DNA of 64,000 nucleotides from Citrus sinensis (taxonomy: Eukaryota; Streptophyta; Magnoliopsida; Sapindales; Rutaceae), in contig NC_068557.1 of assembly GCF_022201045.2 (NCBI RefSeq), forward strand, positions 806,001 through 870,000, written 5' to 3'. This document shows, one piece after another, positions 1 through 10,300 of the stretch; the stretch's first letter is position 1, and every line of letters starts with the position of its first letter. The translations under genes were made by a program, and so were the position numbers. Below the pieces are notes generated by a model. It was not told the DNA's origin. It ran no database searches and was given only the letters and a program-made list of their open reading frames with translations.

Positions 1-1
1 T

Positions 2-1045
2 GGGACCATTTTTTTCTCAGACTGCTCTTTTTCTTTCATCGGTAATTGCCTCGATAGAATCACAGGAATGCATCGCCGTCTCCAAAAGCATTTCAAAGAT
101 TGTGATCGATATTATCAACAACTCATCGATGACCATTTGGATCCAAAGCGACCACAAGCTGCTGGTCAGCAAGGGGACTTAATCGACGACTTACTTAATC
201 TCACTAAAGCTGGTGATCTGACATTGGACGATGTCAAAGCAGCAATCATGGTACATGCATAATCTATTCCTTTTACCAAAAATTAATTTATTTCTCATCT
301 AGTTGTTCCCCACTGACGTACTTGGCCGAGTGGTTCTCAAGTATACCTGGCCACCCCAGTTCGAATCATCAATTTTGGTTTGCCATTTCTCGTATAATGC
401 ACTTGCTTAATACATGTGCTTTAATTTGCATATATGCAGGAAATATTTATAGGTACCACGGACACGAGTAAAGTTACTATTGAAATGGCTATGACCCACC
501 TAATGAAGAATCCTGAAGCAATGAAGAAGGCTCAAGAAGAAGTTAGAAGTGTGGTTAAAGATAAAGGGTTTGTAGATGAAGATGATATTCCAAGATTAGA
601 GTATATCAATGCTGTAATCAAAGAGACAATGAGGATTCAACCAGCGGCTCAATTCATCCCAAAGGCAACTTCAGAAAGGTGCGTTATCGATGGTTATCAC
701 ATACCAGCTGAGACAATGGTTTTAGTTAATGTGTGGGCAATAGGAAGGGACCCTCAAGTTTGGGATAAGCCAGACAAATTTATTCCTGAGAGATTTGTGG
801 GGTCTAACATTGATATGGGAGGACAAAACTTTGAATTTATACCATTTGGTTCCGGCAGAAGAATTTGTCCAGGGATACCTATAGCATTGCCCAGTGTGGA
901 GCTCGCACTTGCCAATCTTCTTTACAAATTTGATTGGAAAATGCCTCATGGAATGAAGATTGATGACTTGGATTTTGAGGCTACGCCTGGCCTTACCCAG
1001 CACAAGAAAAAGCCTCTCAAGCTCGTGGCAACCAAATCTATATGA
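2..1045 (+). CDS. CYP83/CYP71-like cytochrome P450, 3' part (copy A)
   Basis: This is the 3' end of a microsomal class II plant P450; the 5' part lies outside the window. Coding parts are 2-250 and 440-1045, joined by a phase-0 intron with GT at 251 and AG at 438-439. Exon 2 shows the I-helix oxygen-binding motif GTTDTS, the K-helix KETMR (ExxR), PERF and the haem-cysteine loop FGSGRRICPG. The sequence is almost identical to copy D (45002-46708), including intron and 3' flank, so the missing N-terminus is probably like that of D. The closest family by eye is CYP83/CYP71B of the CYP71 clan (for example the stretch GIPIALPSVELALANLLYKF). Such enzymes hydroxylate or oxidise small specialised metabolites at the ER with a P450 reductase. 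No disabling change is visible in the part present. The substrate cannot be told from sequence. Confidence 0.88.
314..372 (+). repeat. tRNA-like (SINE-type) pol III boxes inside the P450 intron
   Basis: The single intron of copy A holds a perfect plant tRNA A box (TGGCCGAGTGG, 323-333) followed 35 bp later by a B-box-like AGTTCGAATCA (358-368). The A box matches the Ser/Leu tRNA type. No acceptor stem or anticodon arm can be folded, so this is not a functional tRNA. It is best read as an old SINE head fixed in the intron. The same boxes sit in the introns of copy D (about 45,984-46,030) and of the P450 fossils near 7.1 and 39.1 kb. Confidence 0.4.
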
Positions 1046-1850
1046 TGGTTTAGTCATTAGTGTTGTGATTCAAATAAGTTTGCATGCAAGCACTTTTCTT
1101 TACGGTTATTGTTTGTTCGAGGATCATAATATGTAACGGTGAGGGGTGCTACTCAGCTCTCTTTTAAAGCCAAAGCTCATAATGCTTTTCTAGATTGCTT
1201 TTGCTCTTTGTTAATTTCTTTTAGTGGTTTAATAAAATTTTAGCCCAATTGAAATCATTGTCATTTTCATTCAAAGATTCAACGAAAAAATAGGGTCAGG
1301 GAGAGGAACAAGCCAATAACCCACGAACGGCAGCCAAGACCTGTATCTGTCAGACGATAAAATCAGTCCCGTCATCAGGTTCGATTGGAACTAAGAAAGT
1401 GAAAGAGATTAGTGCTTTGGCCGGAGTTTGTGGTGCGGAGTTTGAAGATTGTGCATCGATCACTTGGCTGGTGTGCGAAGCAGTGTTAATAGTGTTAATT
1501 ATTCGTCACCTCTTCCTGATTTCCAGGATTCAAATAAATAAGAATGTTCCATGATTTGGAATTCTCTACCAAGTTAATTAAATGAAGAAACTAATGCTAG
1601 ATACTCAAAGCAATAAAACATCGGATTAATATAATAAACTCAGTATGTATCTAATTGATTCATTTCTCAATTAATGGTAATATATACAAGATATACTTTT
1701 ATTTTTGTTCAAGATAAGCGAGTACAATATGCAGCTGGTGTAAGCAAACCTTGCATTTTGCCCGATCTCATCCAGCTGGTGTAAGCAAACCCAAAAGGAG
1801 GCATGTTCCCGATCTCATCCAGCGAAGGCTTCAATCCGCCTATGTTTCAT
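1046..1850. other. Duplicated P450 3' flank and upstream region of copy B
   Basis: There is no gene here. Positions 1046-1735 are the 3' UTR and flank of copy A and recur after copies C (33,393-34,090) and D (46,709-47,334, resuming at 50,615) at high identity. From about 1735 the sequence becomes the upstream region of copy B. It contains a short tandem duplication of a roughly 39-bp unit, and CCCGATCTCATCCAGC appears twice (1761-1776 and 1808-1823). The same motif also lies upstream of copy D. Confidence 0.6.
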
Positions 1851-1860
1851 TATATATAAA
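1851..1860 (+). promoter_or_regulatory. TATA box of P450 copy B
   Basis: TATATATAAA lies 66 bp before the ATG at 1926. The same box at the same distance precedes copy C (31516-31525), and a variant precedes copy D (44928-44937). Confidence 0.6.
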
Positions 1861-1925
1861 TTGGCAAAGGTCTGTTGTTGTTGTACTGCACAAGAATACC
1901 TAGCTAATTGCCAAGAAAAAAAGGA

Positions 1926-3924
1926 ATGGCTCTACTTGTTCTTGTGATCCTTTTTTGTCTTCCCATCTTTCTATTGTTTCTTCTCCAAAAACACAGAAAA
2001 AACACAAGGGCTAAACTTCCACCTGGCCCTCCTGGTCTCCCCCTAATCGGTAACCTACACCAGCTCGATGCCACAAACCTTGCATTTTGTTTTTGGAAAC
2101 TTTCTAAACAATATGGTCCCATCTTTTCTCTGCGTCTTGGTTTTAGACCAACCATAGTAATTTCTTCAGCAAAATTGGCTAAAGAGGCCTTCAAAACTCA
2201 CGATCTTCAATTTTCTAGCAGGCCAGCTTTGAGTGGCACGCAAAAGTTATCTTACAATTTCTTGGGTCTCACTTTGACACCACATTATAATAGCTGGAGA
2301 GAGATGAAGAAAAAATTTGTCACCCATATACTTAGCGCTAATAGAACTGAGCAATTTCGTCAAGTTCAAACAGAAGAGATTTTCCGTATGATTGAAAAAT
2401 ATCAAAATTAACCAAACGGTTGTGGCTCAGTTGGCGGCGCAGGCTGGGTAAGTGGGAAGAGCTCTCGGGTTCGATCCTCACTAAACACACCATTTGGGAG
2501 GGGTAAAGAGCCTTAACTGTGACTACACCCCGAATCCGAATTAGTCGGGGCCCAATACGGTCGCCGGAAATCGGATGGTTTAAACCAAAAAAAAAATATA
2601 TATATCAAAATTAAGCGCCGCACCTGCTGCTGCTGCTGATGATTATGTCTCATCGGAAGCACCTATCAACCTGAGCGAGATAGCGATGACTCTTATACGT
2701 TATATTATTTTTCGAGTTGGTTTTGGCAAGAGGTTCGAAGATGAAGGCACGGCAGCTGTAAGTAGACTCCATTCTGTTTTTGCGGAGACTCAGGCCATGG
2801 TGGGGAGAGTCTTTTTCAGAGATTGTTTGCCTTTCGTGGGATGTTGGCTCGATAGTCTCACAGGATGGAATCGTCGCCTCAGAAATAATTTCAGTGATTG
2901 TGATAAAGTTTATCAGCAACTCATCGAGGACCATTTGGATCCAAAGCGACCAAAAGTTGCTGAGCAAGAGGACTTAATTGATGTTTTACTTACTGAGATG
3001 AAAATTGCTGACGATCATCAAACGTTTGATAGTATCAAATCGACGATCATGGTACTATGTTTTTTTCACTCAAAATTAATTTAAATTCTTAGCTGTCCCC
3101 AGCACTTAGCCAGAGTTTTCAAGGAACTTTAATTAGCTGACAATCTGTATACGAATCTTGGAGAAGTAGGGGTCTAACCAATTAATTTGGGTTTTTTGCT
3201 CCTCTCTCATTTAAAAAAAAAAACTCTCAGCTTTTTTTCTTTTCTAATTAGACAAAAAACATTAAATTTTCGTGATATATATGTTTGATTATTTATTTAT
3301 TTATTTATTTTTTGCAAGCAGGAAAATATTGCTGCCATGGACACAATTAAAGTTACTCTCGAATGGGCTATGACCAACCTAATGAAGAATCCTGAAGCAA
3401 TGAAGAAGGTTCAAAAAGAAGTAAGATATGTAGTAAAAGATAAAGGCTTTGTAGATGAAGATGATCTTCCAAGATTAGAGTATCTTAAGGCTGTAGTCAA
3501 AGAGACATTGAGATTTCAACCAGCGGCTCAATTCCTCCCAAGAGAAACCACAGAAAGGTGCGTTATCGATGGTTATCACATACCAGCTAAGACAACGGTT
3601 TTCGTTAATGTGCTGGCAATAGGAAGGGACGGCCAAGTTTGGGATAAACCAGACGAATTTATTCCTGAGAGATTTGTGGGCTCTAATATTGATATGGGAG
3701 GTCAAAACTTTGAATTTATCCCATTTGGTGCCGGTAGAAGAATTTGTACAGGATTACCTATAGCAATGCCGATTGTGGAGCTTGCACTTGCCAATCTTCT
3801 TTACAAATTGGATTGGACAATGCCGCATGGAATGGAGATTGATGACTTGGATTATGATGCTAATCCCGGATTTACCCAGCACAAGAAGAATCCTCTCAGG
3901 CTTGCAGCTACCAAATTTATATGA
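1926..3924 (+). pseudogene. CYP83/CYP71-like P450 disrupted by a SINE (copy B)
   Basis: This was a two-exon P450 of the same family as copies C and D. Exon 1 runs 1926-3051 and exon 2 runs 3322-3924, with a GT..AG phase-0 intron. The start at 1926 gives the expected N-terminal membrane anchor followed by the proline-rich hinge PPGPPGLPLIGN. Exon 1 is interrupted at codon ~158 by a SINE (2412-2601) with a 13-bp target duplication. One A is also missing from the run just before the insertion compared with copy C, so the frame would be lost even without the SINE. Downstream motifs survive: KETLR, PERF and FGAGRRICTG. The I-helix reads AAMDTI instead of the usual (A/G)GxDT(T/S). It is very close to copy C up to the last quarter of exon 2. 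The gene is probably dead, unless the SINE is spliced out, for which there is no evidence. Confidence 0.85.
2412..2601 (+). mobile_element. tRNA-derived SINE in P450 exon 1
   Basis: A 190-bp insertion is absent from the paralogous copy C. It has an A box-like GTGGCTCAGTTGG near its 5' end, a B box GGTTCGATCC, a unique body and a short A-rich tail. It is flanked by perfect 13-bp target-site duplications (ATATCAAAATTAA, 2399-2411 and 2602-2614), the hallmark of LINE-mediated retroposition. It is a different family from the SINE at 62,605-62,825. The intact duplications suggest a fairly recent insertion, after B and C were duplicated. Confidence 0.88.
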
Positions 3925-4802
3925 AAACTTGGATTGTTAACGTTTATATATATTTCTTGTTTGAGGATCATAATAACTGTGAGTAATGTTAGGGATCTCA
4001 ATATTAAGTGTCTTGTTTTGTAGTTCTTTTTTTTATTTAAATAAAATTCTAACCCAAACGGAATCATTCACTTTAAAAACTAATAATAATAATAATAACA
4101 ACAACAAAGATTAGTCCTTGGAAATTTCTTTAATGTCCAATAAATTTTAAAAAATATTTTGTAAGTTTTAATAAAATAATCAATTTTGATATTGCTAAGC
4201 TATTTTCCGTGTCCTCAACATCAGTTGATGCCATTGGACCTTCGATTACCTAACAGCTAATTAAAACATTTTATGAGAGAGAAACAAATTGAATAATTTA
4301 TTTTTGTGTAAATTAAAAATAAAACAATAAAAGTGGAAGGTAAAAGTTTTCGTAGTTGAAGGTTGCTTGACCATTAATGTGGTTTTAATTTTTTATTGTT
4401 TTACATGATATTTTAAATCTTTACCAAAAAATGGTGATTTGCTTAAGCCTACCTAGGCATTAGGTAGCTTCGCCTTTAGGTCTAAGGGCATTCTCATACT
4501 ACAAGAGGAGCACCATCTGCTCACATATCATACGACACATGGAATTAGATTCAATGTTGGGCTGATCAGTGCTTAATTCTTCATAATTTTCTACAACAAT
4601 TTTCTAACACACATGAATATATAGTAATATATAATTAAAATCTAATTAGTTTTATATTCTTATCTAATAATTACCAATTGTTTTTTAAAAAAAAATGTTA
4701 ACAAAAAGGTCGGATGGGCACGTTAAAAATAGGTAGGCAGATGTGTGTTGTTAATTTGTATTGCACAAGACTAACTAGCTAATTGCTCCAAAAAAAAAAA
4801 AA
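3925..4802. other. Intergenic, AT-rich
   Basis: 3' flank of copy B, with a short TAA/CAA simple repeat at about 4080-4107. Positions ~4550-4690 resemble 56,040-56,170, so a dispersed non-coding repeat is shared. The last ~50 bp, with GCACAAGA.. and CTAGCTAATTGC, match the 5' leaders of the P450 copies and belong to the remnant that follows. No open frame or RNA gene is recognised. Confidence 0.5.
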
Positions 4803-4925
4803 ATGGCTTCAATCGTTCTTGTCATCCTTTTTTCTCTTCTTAATTTGTTGCTTTTTCGCCAAAAACGTAGAAAAATTAATGCTTATTTGCCTTTACCAGT
4901 GCCACGTTTGCTGCTACTAGTTTAT
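4803..4925 (+). pseudogene. P450 N-terminal remnant (copy E)
   Basis: The 5' leader and about 40 codons of a P450 of the same family are recognisable: an ATG at 4803 after an A-run, a hydrophobic anchor beginning MASIVLVILFSLL, a basic stretch (RQKRRK) and a decayed proline hinge. Similarity stops at ~4920, where sequence of a minus-strand copia fossil begins. The next P450-like sequence, at 6660, corresponds to the second half of exon 1, so roughly 150 codons are missing. It is clearly non-functional. Confidence 0.7.
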
Positions 4926-6596
4926 TCTCATATCTTTTCTGAGCGTTCGAACAATCTTTCTTCCAATAGCCCATTTCATGACAAAAGACATACTAATCTC
5001 GATTTATCTTTCTGCTTCTCGATTTGGACCTAGAATTCTTTCCACCACACTTTTTCTTTTTCTCTATCGTCCTTTTTTTGGCTAACAAAGCTCTAAACGA
5101 TACTCTTTAGGAATGTTTATCATTATTCTGAATTTCTAAATTGGTCAATGCTGTGCAAACATCTTTAAAGATGATCTCGCTTTTACAATATAATAAGATA
5201 GTCACAAAATGGCTATATTCTTTTGGAAGTGTGTGTAGTAGGATTATAGCCTTGACTTTATCCTTAATATCTTCATCAAGGTTCTTCAAATCTGAGTAAT
5301 TTTTCAATTCTTGAGACATGGTTGTGCATTGACACCTCAGGCTCCATTAAAAAAACCATATACCTAGCTCATTGCATGAATGTGATTTTTCAGGACTTTT
5401 TAGTAGGTACTTTTCCTCCAATGTATGCCACAAAGTTATCGCACACTTCTCATCTTTCACTAGATATTTCACCTCATTGGTCAAGGAAGATGTGATCTGA
5501 CCATAGGTTTTGTCGTTCATGCTATTCTAAGCTTCTTCGTTATATAAGTGTCTTTTATTTTTCCAAACAACATCGAGATTGATTTGAATAAGGGCATCCA
5601 TAACTTCGAGCCTTCACATATCGAAGTTGATTTTCTCATCAAACTTTTCAACATCAATCTTTTGTCCTCCTATAACAGGTGCTGAATGGTGAAGTGACAA
5701 CTCTTGCCCCCCACCTGAAGCGTCTCTTGAAATCATTTTGGGTAGATCTCTCCCCATTTCTAGAAGTTTCGTCTTCTACTATTTTCTCAACAAACTATTC
5801 CTACTTGAAAGAATAGCCTTTATGATGTTAATTTTGTGTGAATAAATGTATTAGGAAAGTTCTTATGAGAATGGAAGGGATCCAACAGTCCCACTTAAAA
5901 TCTAAACTCTTTAGACATATTACCTTGTTTACTAAACTTTCCTAGACATGAATAAATACACACTTCTTAAAATAGACTATCTCACAAGTATGAATGATCA
6001 TCTTCACTGTTTTTGCGAGTAGTACCATATACGCGAACAATATGCTATCCCATATACGTGATTCGTATATCCCAAGTACGAACCTTCGACATGTCATAAT
6101 CTTAGATATGAACCTTTGGCTATGATACCACTTGTTGTGCAATGTGCACAGAGTGATGAATCAAGCGCACCAAATAATTATAGAAAAATAAAGGATACAA
6201 GAATTTAACTTGATTCGGCTATTATGCCTATGTCCACGAGAGTAAGAGAAAAATAATTATTTTATTAACAATTATTAGAGTACAATTTTGAGTAACGAAC
6301 CTCACTTTCCAAAAACTAAATACATCTAATATTCTCACACACACTTGAAAGAAAAAAATATAAAAACTCTTAATTGCTCATACACTCTGATTGTTCACTC
6401 ACTAAACAACTCTTCACTTGAATTGTTTTCTTAATTTTAGGATGCTTCACAATTGATTGCTTCTTTTTTATAAGAGGTCCTCGCCATTTAAGTATTCAAT
6501 AATTCCTTCACGGCCTCTCTACTCTATAATTGTTTGTCGGCCAATTTCTAAGCTCATGCATGCACATGTTTTGCCCATGCTCAATAACCCACTTTC
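4926..6596 (-). mobile_element. Ty1/copia fossil, gag end with one LTR, minus strand
   Basis: Reading leftward, an LTR-like region (~6590 to 6133) is followed by a primer-binding site complementary to the initiator Met tRNA (TGGTATCA.. around 6121-6131). After it come traces of a copia gag (UBN2 type) and its zinc-knuckle region down to ~4926. The pol part and the second LTR are absent. The element is old and broken, with many breaks. It sits between two pieces of a P450 remnant, which suggests it was inserted into that gene. The right edge is approximate. Confidence 0.65.
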
Positions 6597-6659
6597 TTTT
6601 GGCATGCTATTGTCAGCCACCACAAGTTTTACCATGCATTGTCTCTTGACTTTTCAACA

Positions 6660-7244
6660 GACTTTGGTACGTAATATTATTTTCAGATTCGGTTTTAGTA
6701 AGAGGTTTGAAGATGATGGCTCAGCAGTTGTAAATAGATTGGATTATCTTTTTGCAGAAACTCACCTATTTTTTTAGGCCTTTTTGTTCTCAGATTGCTC
6801 TTTTTCTTTCATCAATAATTGGCTCGATAGACTCAAACGAATGCATCGTCATCTCCGAAAGCATTTCAAAGATTGTGATCAATATTATCAATAACTCATC
6901 AATGACCATTTGGATCCAAAGCGCCCAAAAATTGTTGGTCAGCAAGGGGACTTAATCGATGACCTACTTAGTCTCACTAAAGCTAGTGCTTTGACATTGG
7001 ATGATGTCAAAGTAGTGATCATGGTATGTAAATAATCTATTCCTTTTACCGAAAATTAATTTTATTTCTCAACTAGTTGTTCCCCATTAACATGCTTGGC
7101 CAAGTGGTTTTCAAGTATACTTAGCCACCGCAGTTTGAATCATCAATTTTGGGTTGCCATCTCTCTTGTATAACACATACAGTTTTATTTGTATATATGT
7201 AGGAAATATTAATTAGTAACACGGACAAGAGTAAAGTTACTATT
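6660..7244 (+). pseudogene. P450 fragment fused to copia (copy F1)
   Basis: Positions 6660-7023 match the second half of P450 exon 1 (FGFSKRFEDDG.. region), closest to copy D. Then come the intron (7024-7202, with the tRNA-like boxes) and the first 42 bp of exon 2 (7203-7244). At 7244 the P450 ends abruptly and copia reverse-transcriptase-region sequence begins. The ExxR, PERF and haem-binding regions are absent. In-frame stops are present, for example after the ETHLFF stretch near 6775. The same junction recurs at 39,225, so the fusion predates the duplication. Confidence 0.8.
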
Positions 7245-10200
7245 CCAACCAGAAGGTTATGCTGAAACAGGAAATGAGAACTTGGTTTATAGGTTGAACA
7301 AATCTCTATACGGTCTCAAACAGGCACCGAGATATTGGTATAAGAGATTTGATTCCTTCATCATGAGCCTTGAATATAATAAAATCAGTTCAAACTATTG
7401 TGCATACTACTAAAGGCTTGAGGACATTGATTTTATCATTTTGATATTGTATGTGTATGTAATGTTGGTAGCAGGCCTCAATAAAAATTAAGTCCAAGAA
7501 TTAAATGCATAATTGGCTAGAGAGTTTAAAATGAAGGACTTGGGACCAACAAACAAGATTCTGGGTATGCAAATTCACCAGACAGAAATAATAAGAAGAT
7601 TTAGTTTTCTTAGAAGAATTAGTTGAAGAAAATCTTGTGATACTTCAACATGCAAAATTGTAAGCAAATTTCTTATTAATTTCAAGTTATCCTTACATAT
7701 GTGTCCTAGCAATGAAGTAAAGAGGAAAGAGATGTCTCGAGTACCTTATGCATCATCAATGGAAAGTTTGATATTCGATATGATATGCATTAGACCAGAT
7801 ATTGCACAAGCAGTGGGAACAATTAGTAGACATATGTCGAATCCTGGTAGAGAGCACTGGAAAACTGTGAAGAGGATCTTGAGATATATTAGAGGAACCT
7901 CATTTATTGCATTATATTATGGAGGATCAAAAGTTGTCGTCAGGGTCTATGTGGACTCAGATTTTGGAAGAGATCTTGATAAAAAGAAATCCACCACTGG
8001 TAATGTGTTTAACACTTATAGGAGGAGTTATAAGCTATGTTTCAAACCTGCAGGCTGTGGTGGCTTTATCTATAACAGAAGCAGTATACATGGCAACCAC
8101 ATAAGCTTGTAGGAAAGCTATTTAGATACAGAGGTCATTGGAGGAGCTCAGACACAAATAAGGAAAAATTTTATGTGTTTTGTGATAGTCAGAGTGCCTT
8201 GCACATTACAAGGAATCTAGCATTTCATTCTAGGACAAAGCAAATAGGTGTACAACATGTTAAATGTTAGAAAATATATATTTATAAAGGAAAAAATCGT
8301 CATTTTACATTTCAAGTCTTACTAACACCCTTACTTTTATGTATTTAATATTCTTGTGATTTAATTACTTGTGCTTTACTTTAATTAAGTATTTTATGTA
8401 TTTTAGGGACATCATGGCCATTTCACAATGAACGAGAAATCAGACGGCAAAACGGACATCACTTTTGAACTCAGGATAGTCGAAAACCTTAAGAGGAGCA
8501 TAAAAGGAAAAATATCACTGTTCACATGTACGGTACTATTCGCATGTACGGTATTGTGTATGTTACTGTTCACAACACTATTTACATAGACGGAACGATG
8601 ATGTGGCATTGACTGATGAGGTGTTATGATCCTATTGGATTAAAAATCTTATGTATTGTTGATCGATGACGTGACAACATATCAGTGGATCAAAAATCTC
8701 GCGTACGGTACATGCATTACACAGGATTATTTTCAACAAAACCGCGTCACTATTCAAACCGGTTGACTATTCAAACCACGTGGTCAAACTGCATACGGTT
8801 GACTGATGACGTGGTGCAATCCTGAGCATCCAAACTGTTTTCAATCTGATGGCCATGATTTAATCAATGTATCTATAAAAATGGGACCTCTCCCCTCTAA
8901 TTTGGCATCTCTAAATCCATTTTTGGACTCCATTTTCTATAATTCCTTTTTTATCTTCTATTTTCTATGTATTTTAATAAATTCCCATTTTGCTCCTATT
9001 TTAATTAAGAGTAGCTAATTTTCTTTCAATTTGGGTTGAAGGTGAAGTCTCAACATGTGTCTTGGGCTTCATTTGGTAAATTTATTTTCTCTTCCCCTTT
9101 AATTTTTGTGGATGTTTTGACCTTTTGTCGATAAATAATAATAATCTTGTCTAGATACCGCCCTGGTTTCACCGACTCCTTAGTACAAGGTTATTATTAT
9201 TTGGCACGATAACCCCTTAGCACCATATTGATTAGAGCGTGATTCATGAGGTGTGGAAACCCCTCTCATGATTTAATTGACATTAATAAGGAATATTTAG
9301 CCCATGATGCATGTTGATACGGATTCAGATACCCAAGCGCTTCAATCATAATAGTTTTCTCTTCAATTTCTTCTTGCCATTTTAATTTAAATTTTAGGAT
9401 AATTTAAATCACTTCCACCACAAATCCAACCACCATAATAGAAAATTAATTCTACATATAATTAAAATCCATCTCCTCGTGGGATCGACACTTGTAACCA
9501 TTGATCTATTCTACAATAGATTCGTGCACTTGCGAGTTCAATAAAATTTGTACAACACAATACCACTTCCTTTGATAAGTAGTGGTGGAGGGAGCGTGGA
9601 TTTAAAGAAAATCCCTACCAAGGAGAACCTAACAGATGTTTTAATAAGTCAATCAATGCTGATAAATTTGTATGGAGTTGATCCTCTTGTGGCCTAACAA
9701 AAACGTAAGCAACATGACAATGGTGAAAAAGAATGGATGTTGTGGAGACATGATTGGTTCTTAATCAAGTCTCCAAGTCGGAGAATTGTTGAACATGTGC
9801 ATGCATGTGGCAAATAATTACATGTGGCTAGCATGCAACTTTTAACTCTTGGCATAAATTTGTTGAATAAGTGGGAGGCACACAACTTTTGACTTTGGCA
9901 CCAAAGTGGAAAGTTGAGTGAAATTTTATATTATTTTAATGCCCACTATTATTGATTTTTCAGCATTGCTTGACCTATAAATAGAGGCTTCATTTGCCCT
10001 CTTCAATCATCCTATTTTCTCTAATTTAAGTGAGAGTACCAAGAGGTGTAAGTGGAGAGTGTTGAAAGTTTTGAGCTCTAGTTCTAATGTTTTTGAGAGT
10101 TCAGATGTATTTGGAATTTTAGATTGTGAGACAAACACTATAATACTTGTAATTCATTTTCACTAGTAAAATACTTTCTTCTGTCTTCGCCCGTAAATGT

Positions 10201-10300
10201 AAGCTAAAAGAATCACGTAAATTGTAATGTCACTGTGTAATCATTATTTTTCAATTTTACTTTAATTGCATTTATGCTTCACCCGCCAAATTTCCCAACA
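7245..10300 (+). mobile_element. 5'-truncated Ty1/copia fossil with 3' LTR
   Basis: The element starts inside the reverse-transcriptase region and runs through RNase H-like sequence to a 3' LTR (TGTTGAACATG.. to ..CCCAACA, 9787-10300, 514 bp). The 5' LTR, gag, protease and integrase are missing. It is broken, with several breaks, and is itself interrupted by a 1.3-kb solo LTR (8258-9557). It is old enough to have been duplicated with its host segment (second copy 39,226-40,735). Confidence 0.8.
8258..9557 (+). mobile_element. Solo LTR inserted in the copia fossil
   Basis: A 1300-bp block begins TGTTAAATG and ends TACAACA, giving TG..CA ends. It interrupts the copia RNase H region with near-perfect 5-bp duplications (CAACA at 8253-8257, CAATA at 9558-9562). 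Inside are a TATA-like CTATAAAAATGG near 8873 and short repeats around CATGTACGGTA at 8520-8560, as in LTRs of large gypsy elements. No internal coding region is present, so it is a solo LTR left by LTR-LTR recombination. Its length suggests Ty3/gypsy, but the family is not certain. Confidence 0.7.

Noticed and set aside
323-368. tRNA-Ser gene
   Set aside because: Only the A and B boxes fit; no acceptor stem, anticodon arm or T arm can be formed.
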